From Actinomycetales bacterium (GTDB lineage Bacteria; Actinomycetota; Actinomycetes; Actinomycetales; Microbacteriaceae): a stretch of 9,642 nucleotides of DNA. Every line of letters begins with the position of its first letter. Positions within the stretch are counted from its first letter, which is position 1. The position numbers were made by a program, and so were the translations under genes. The stretch spans positions 1 to 9,642 of the forward strand of contig JAATFJ010000302.1 in assembly GCA_015655255.1 (NCBI GenBank), given 5' to 3'. Positions 6,640-9,642 of the stretch are shown one piece after another. The notes below the pieces were generated by a model. The model ran no database searches and was not told where the DNA came from. It was given only the letters and a program-made list of their open reading frames with translations.

Positions 6640-8388
6640 TCAGCCCTTCTCAGCGTGCTCGGGATCCGCAACCGCGACAGGATGCTCTGCGGCCTCCGGG
6701 TGGTTGAGGTCGAACGCAGGACGCTCACTGCGGATACGGGGAATGGACGTGAAGTTGTGTCGCGGCGGCGGGCACGACGTGGCCCACTCGAGCGATCCAC
6801 CGTAGCCCCACGGGTCATTGACCGTGACATTCGGCGCCTTCCGTGCAGTGATCCACACGTTGAGGAAGAAGGGCAGCATCGAAAGGGCCAGGACCATCGA
6901 TCCCACGGTCGAGAGCTGGTTCTGCCACGTGAATCCGTCGGCCGCGGAGTAGTCCGCGTAACGCCGCACCATGCCGTCCACGCCCAGCCAATGCTGCACG
7001 AGGAAGGTCATATGGAAGCCGATGAAAAGCAACCAGAAGTGCACATAGCCGAGACGCTCGTTGAGCATTCTCCCCGTCCACTTCGGCCACCAGAAGTAGA
7101 AGCCCGCGAACATCGCGAAAACAACGGTTCCGAAGATGACGTAGTGGAAGTGGGCGACGACGAAGTAACTGTCACTGAGGTGGAAGTCCAGCGGCGGGGA
7201 GGCGAGGATAACGCCCGTGAGACCACCGAAGACGAAGGAAACGAGGAAGCCGAGAGTAAACAGCATGGGCGTCTCGAAGGTCACTGAGCCGCGCCACATG
7301 GTGCCGATCCAGTTGAAGATCTTCACGCCCGTTGGCACGGCTATGAGCATCGTCATGACGGCGAAGAACGGGAGGAGCACGGAGCCCGTGACGTACATGT
7401 GGTGCGCCCACACCGCCACAGACAGGGCCGCAATGGAGATCGTCGCGTAGACGAGGGTCTTGTATCCGAAGATCGGCTTGCGACTGAATACCGGCATGAT
7501 CTCCGAGACGATGCCGAAGAAGGGCAGCGCAAGGATGTACACCTCGGGGTGCCCGAAGAACCAGAACAGGTGCTGCCACAGCAGGACGCCGCCGTTGGCG
7601 GGGTCGTAGATGTGCGATCCCAGGATTCGGTCGCTCGCCGCAGCGAACATCGCGGCTGCGAGCACGGGGAACGCCATGAGGATGAGGAGGCTCGTGATGA
7701 GCGTGTTCCAGGTGAAGATCGGCATACGCCACATCGTCATGCCCGGGGCACGCATCGTGATGATCGTCGTGATGAAGTTCACACCACCAAGGATCGTTCC
7801 GAAACCGGATATGCCGAGACCAACCATCCAGAGGTTCCCTCCGACACCCGGAGAGAAGCTCGCATTGGCAAGGGGTTGATAGGCGAACCAGCCGAACGAG
7901 GCAGCACCCTGCGGCGTGAGGAAGCCCGCGATTGCGATAAGCGAGCCGAAGGTGAACAGCCAGAAGGCGTAGGCGTTCAGACGCGGGAACGCCACATCGG
8001 GGGCACCGATCTGCAGCGGCAGCAGCGCATTGGCGAACCCGGCGAAGAGGGGAGTCGCGAACATGAGCAGCATGATCGTGCCGTGCATGGTGAACAGCTG
8101 GTTGTACTGCTCCTCCGTGGGGATGATCTGCAAACCCGGGGCGAACAGCTCTGCACGGATGACGAGCGCCATGACGCCGCCGAGGAGGAATAACATGACC
8201 GAGGCGATCATGTACATGTAGCCGATCGTCTTGTGGTCGGTGGAGGTGATCCACCGGACGATGATATTGCCCTTTTGCTCCACCCTGGAGGAGCTCAGCA
8301 GAGCGGCCTGACGCGCGGGAAGGGTGGACGGCGGACGGACGCTGGACGTCTCGTCGGCGGAGGGAGGTGCCGGGATGGTTGTAGACAT
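6640..8388 (-). CDS. ctaD: Cytochrome c oxidase subunit I (aa3 type)
   Basis: The catalytic subunit reduces oxygen to water and pumps protons. All core ligands are present in the 582-residue product: H102 (MHGT) and H415 for heme a, H413 (VAHFHYV) for heme a3, and H280, H329 and H330 for CuB, with Y284 in GHPEVY as the cross-linked tyrosine. E282 in the same motif marks an A1-type oxidase. D131 with N120 and N138 fits the D proton channel, and K356 (TGVKIFNW) the K channel. Helices begin at about residue 53 after a polar, proline-rich N-terminal stretch of 45. The ATG at 8388-8386 is three bases from the ctaC stop, with AAGGGG overlapping that stop region, which suggests coupled translation. 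In Mycobacterium tuberculosis ctaD is unlinked; here it sits between ctaC and ctaF. Assignment is certain. Confidence 0.98.
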   Translation of the reverse strand: MSTTIPAPPSADETSSVRPPSTLPARQAALLSSSRVEQKGNIIVRWITSTDHKTIGYMYMIASVMLFLLGGVMALVIRAELFAPGLQIIPTEEQYNQLFTMHGTIMLLMFATPLFAGFANALLPLQIGAPDVAFPRLNAYAFWLFTFGSLIAIAGFLTPQGAASFGWFAYQPLANASFSPGVGGNLWMVGLGISGFGTILGGVNFITTIITMRAPGMTMWRMPIFTWNTLITSLLILMAFPVLAAAMFAAASDRILGSHIYDPANGGVLLWQHLFWFFGHPEVYILALPFFGIVSEIMPVFSRKPIFGYKTLVYATISIAALSVAVWAHHMYVTGSVLLPFFAVMTMLIAVPTGVKIFNWIGTMWRGSVTFETPMLFTLGFLVSFVFGGLTGVILASPPLDFHLSDSYFVVAHFHYVIFGTVVFAMFAGFYFWWPKWTGRMLNERLGYVHFWLLFIGFHMTFLVQHWLGVDGMVRRYADYSAADGFTWQNQLSTVGSMVLALSMLPFFLNVWITARKAPNVTVNDPWGYGGSLEWATSCPPPRHNFTSIPRIRSERPAFDLNHPEAAEHPVAVADPEHAEKG

Positions 8389-8391
8389 GGC

Positions 8392-9300
8392 TTATTCCCC
8401 TTCTTCCTCGGTGGTGGTCGCCGAGGTGTCGCCCGTCCCCGGTGCATTTCCGAGACGGTCGTAGGCATCCGTGATGTCACCGGTGTCGCCCTTTTCGCGG
8501 AGCGACTCGATGTACGCGTCGTATTCGTCCTGAGAGACGACCTTGACGGTGAAGAGCATCCGCGAGTGGTACTCGCCGCAGAGCTCGGCGCACTTGCCGG
8601 CGTATTCGCCTTCGCGGGTCGGGATGAAGGACCAGGAGTTGTCCTTCCCGATGTACATATCCTTCTTGTAAAGGAAGTCGATGATCCAGAAGGAGTGGAT
8701 GACGTCACGCGACTGCAGTTCGATCGTGACCTTCTTGTCGACGGGGAGGACGAGGGTCGGCAGCTTCGACGTGTCCACGTCACCGTTGGCGTCCGCGCTC
8801 GCCTGGACGCCCATGGTCCAGACCGCATCGGAGAGGTCCTCTTCCTCGCCGTCGTACTGGAAGTCCCAGGCCCACTGCTTGGCAATGGCCGTGATCTCGA
8901 CGTCCGGGTCGTCCCACTTCTTCTCGATCGCCGCCTGATCCCGCGCGGTGAAAGCGAAGAAGCCGATGACGAGGATGAACGGGACGATCGTGTAGAACAT
9001 CTCGATAGGCATGTTGTACCGCATCTGCACGGGCAGGCCGGTCTGACCCTTGCGGCGACGGTAGGCGATGGCCGCCCAGGCCATGAGGCCCCAGGTGATG
9101 ACGCCGACGCCGAGGAGGACGATCCAGGAGTTGACCCAGAGCGCGCCGACGCGATCGGTCTGATTCGTGGCCGCGGTACCGTCCTCGACAAATCCGGGGA
9201 GGAAGCCGTGCAACTCCGTCGGGGTACATCCCACGAGGGTTACAGCCGCCGCCACTCCCAGAGGAAGCGCGGCCCAGCGTAGGCGTCGTTTCGAGCGCAC
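8392..9300 (-). CDS. ctaC: Cytochrome c oxidase subunit II, CuA-binding lipoprotein
   Basis: CtaC accepts electrons from QcrC at its two-copper CuA centre and passes them to heme a in CtaD. The 302-residue protein opens with a basic signal sequence ending in the lipobox LVGC (22-25), so C25 is probably lipid-modified after cleavage. Two membrane helices follow at about 55-80 and 99-118. The external domain has the aromatic patch KQWAWDFQY (141-149) and the CuA ligands H202 (in VIHSFWI), C237, E239, C241, H245 and M248 (CAELCGEYHSRM). A short acidic, threonine-rich tail ends the protein. The start is GTG at 9300-9298, with AAAGGTG four bases upstream on the minus strand; it puts the signal peptide in the right place. 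It heads ctaC-ctaD-ctaF. Assignment is certain. Confidence 0.98.
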   Translation of the reverse strand: MRSKRRLRWAALPLGVAAAVTLVGCTPTELHGFLPGFVEDGTAATNQTDRVGALWVNSWIVLLGVGVITWGLMAWAAIAYRRRKGQTGLPVQMRYNMPIEMFYTIVPFILVIGFFAFTARDQAAIEKKWDDPDVEITAIAKQWAWDFQYDGEEEDLSDAVWTMGVQASADANGDVDTSKLPTLVLPVDKKVTIELQSRDVIHSFWIIDFLYKKDMYIGKDNSWSFIPTREGEYAGKCAELCGEYHSRMLFTVKVVSQDEYDAYIESLREKGDTGDITDAYDRLGNAPGTGDTSATTTEEEGE

Positions 9301-9335
9301 GATGCACCTTTCAGATCGCAGTCGAGGACTCCCCC

Positions 9336-9341
9336 AGTCTA
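9336..9341 (-). promoter_or_regulatory. Putative -10 element of ctaC-ctaD-ctaF
   Basis: On the minus strand TAGACT fits TANNNT. Transcription would begin near 9329 and give a 29-base leader containing the AAAGGTG ribosome binding site of ctaC. The -35 region is poor. Unlike the other three transcription unit starts in the window, this one has a conventional leader. Read-through from the erpA-like gene is also possible. Confidence 0.4.
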
Positions 9342-9370
9342 GAGCAACCTCACACCCGATTCATGCCACC

Positions 9371-9392
9371 CACGCAGGCGGCACGCAGGTGG
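9371..9392. repeat. 11-base tandem repeat, two copies, downstream of the erpA-like gene
   Basis: CACGCAGGCGG (9371-9381) is followed directly by CACGCAGGTGG (9382-9392), differing at one base. GCCACC (9365-9370) and GGTGGC (9388-9393) flank or overlap it and could pair as a 6-base stem. With no T-run on either strand it is at best a weak terminator for the erpA-like gene. Purpose unknown. Confidence 0.5.
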
Positions 9393-9395
9393 CGA

Positions 9396-9642
9396 TCAAT
9401 GGAAGCTGTCGCCGCAGGCGCAACTCCCCGCCGCGTTGGGGTTGTCAATCGTGAACCCCTGCTCGGAGATCGTGTCCTTGAAATCGATGGACGCGCCGTC
9501 GAGGTAAGGGACGCTCATATTGTCGACGATGACCTCGACGCCATCGAAGTCGACCGTCTCGTCCCCGTCCAGGTAGCGCTCGTCGAAGTAGAGCTGGTAG
9601 ATGAGGCCGGAGCAGCCGCCGGGCTGGACGGCTACGCGCAAC
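9396..9642 (-). CDS. erpA: A-type iron-sulfur cluster carrier (HesB/IscA/ErpA family), 5' end outside window
   Basis: A-type carriers bind an Fe-S cluster and hand it to apoproteins in the cytoplasm. The visible 81 C-terminal residues run from the window edge to TGA at 9398-9396. The three cluster-binding cysteines are present: one in QPGGCSG near the start of the visible part, and two in SCACGDSF at the C-terminus (visible residues 10, 74 and 76). The family is about 105-120 residues, so roughly 30-40 N-terminal residues and the true start lie beyond 9642. It precedes ctaC on the same strand with a 95-base gap; a HesB-like gene also lies upstream of ctaC in mycobacteria. A role in maturing the Rieske cluster of QcrA is plausible from context but is inference. 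The choice of ErpA over IscA or SufA rests on neighbourhood rather than a decisive motif. Confidence 0.9.
   Translation of the reverse strand, partial: LRVAVQPGGCSGLIYQLYFDERYLDGDETVDFDGVEVIVDNMSVPYLDGASIDFKDTISEQGFTIDNPNAAGSCACGDSFH

Noticed and set aside
7172..8254. A 360-codon minus-strand frame inside ctaD, and other frames opposite ctaD and ctaC
   Set aside because: Rich in histidine, arginine and proline with no domain; CtaD and CtaC carry complete metal-binding residues across the same bases.

Overview
The window is a conserved respiratory locus from a high-GC Gram-positive bacterium, an actinobacterium. Codon use is strongly GC-biased. The gene set (diheme QcrC, a Rieske protein with three membrane helices, a QcrB with a long C-terminal tail, a short CtaE and the actinobacterial-type subunit IV CtaF) is the hallmark of the actinobacterial cytochrome bc1-aa3 supercomplex. 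A member of Microbacteriaceae or a close relative is my guess from the ctaC-ctaD-ctaF order and protein style; I cannot prove the genus.

Layout, left to right. On the minus strand, trpD (anthranilate phosphoribosyltransferase) runs off the left edge. A 180-base divergent intergenic region follows. The plus-strand operon ctaE-qcrC-qcrA-qcrB encodes oxidase subunit III and the whole bc1 complex, and ends at a strong intrinsic terminator. Next is a plus-strand single-domain rhodanese gene whose ATG and body are in different frames. A perfect 32-base palindrome serves as a two-way terminator. Coming the other way, the minus-strand operon ctaC-ctaD-ctaF encodes oxidase subunits II, I and IV. At the right edge the 3' part of an A-type iron-sulfur carrier gene (erpA-like) lies upstream of ctaC on the same strand.

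How the genes work together. QcrB oxidises menaquinol. One electron passes through the Rieske cluster of QcrA to the two c-type hemes of QcrC, which stands in for a soluble cytochrome c. Electrons then reach CuA on CtaC and heme a / heme a3-CuB on CtaD, where oxygen is reduced; CtaE and CtaF are structural subunits. The A-type carrier plausibly helps mature Fe-S proteins such as QcrA. The trpD, ctaE-qcrCAB, ctaC and HesB/ErpA neighbourhood matches, in outline, the Mycobacterium tuberculosis Rv2192c-Rv2204c region, although there ctaD lies elsewhere.

I do not see an undescribed system here; this is mostly core metabolism. The points that deserve a second look are the frameshifted rhodanese gene between the two half-operons, a repeated -10-like hexamer exactly six bases before three start codons (suggesting leaderless mRNAs), a promoter plus inverted repeat in the trpD/ctaE gap, and the twin-arginine motif before the third helix of QcrA. 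No tRNA, rRNA, CRISPR array, insertion sequence or prophage gene was seen.
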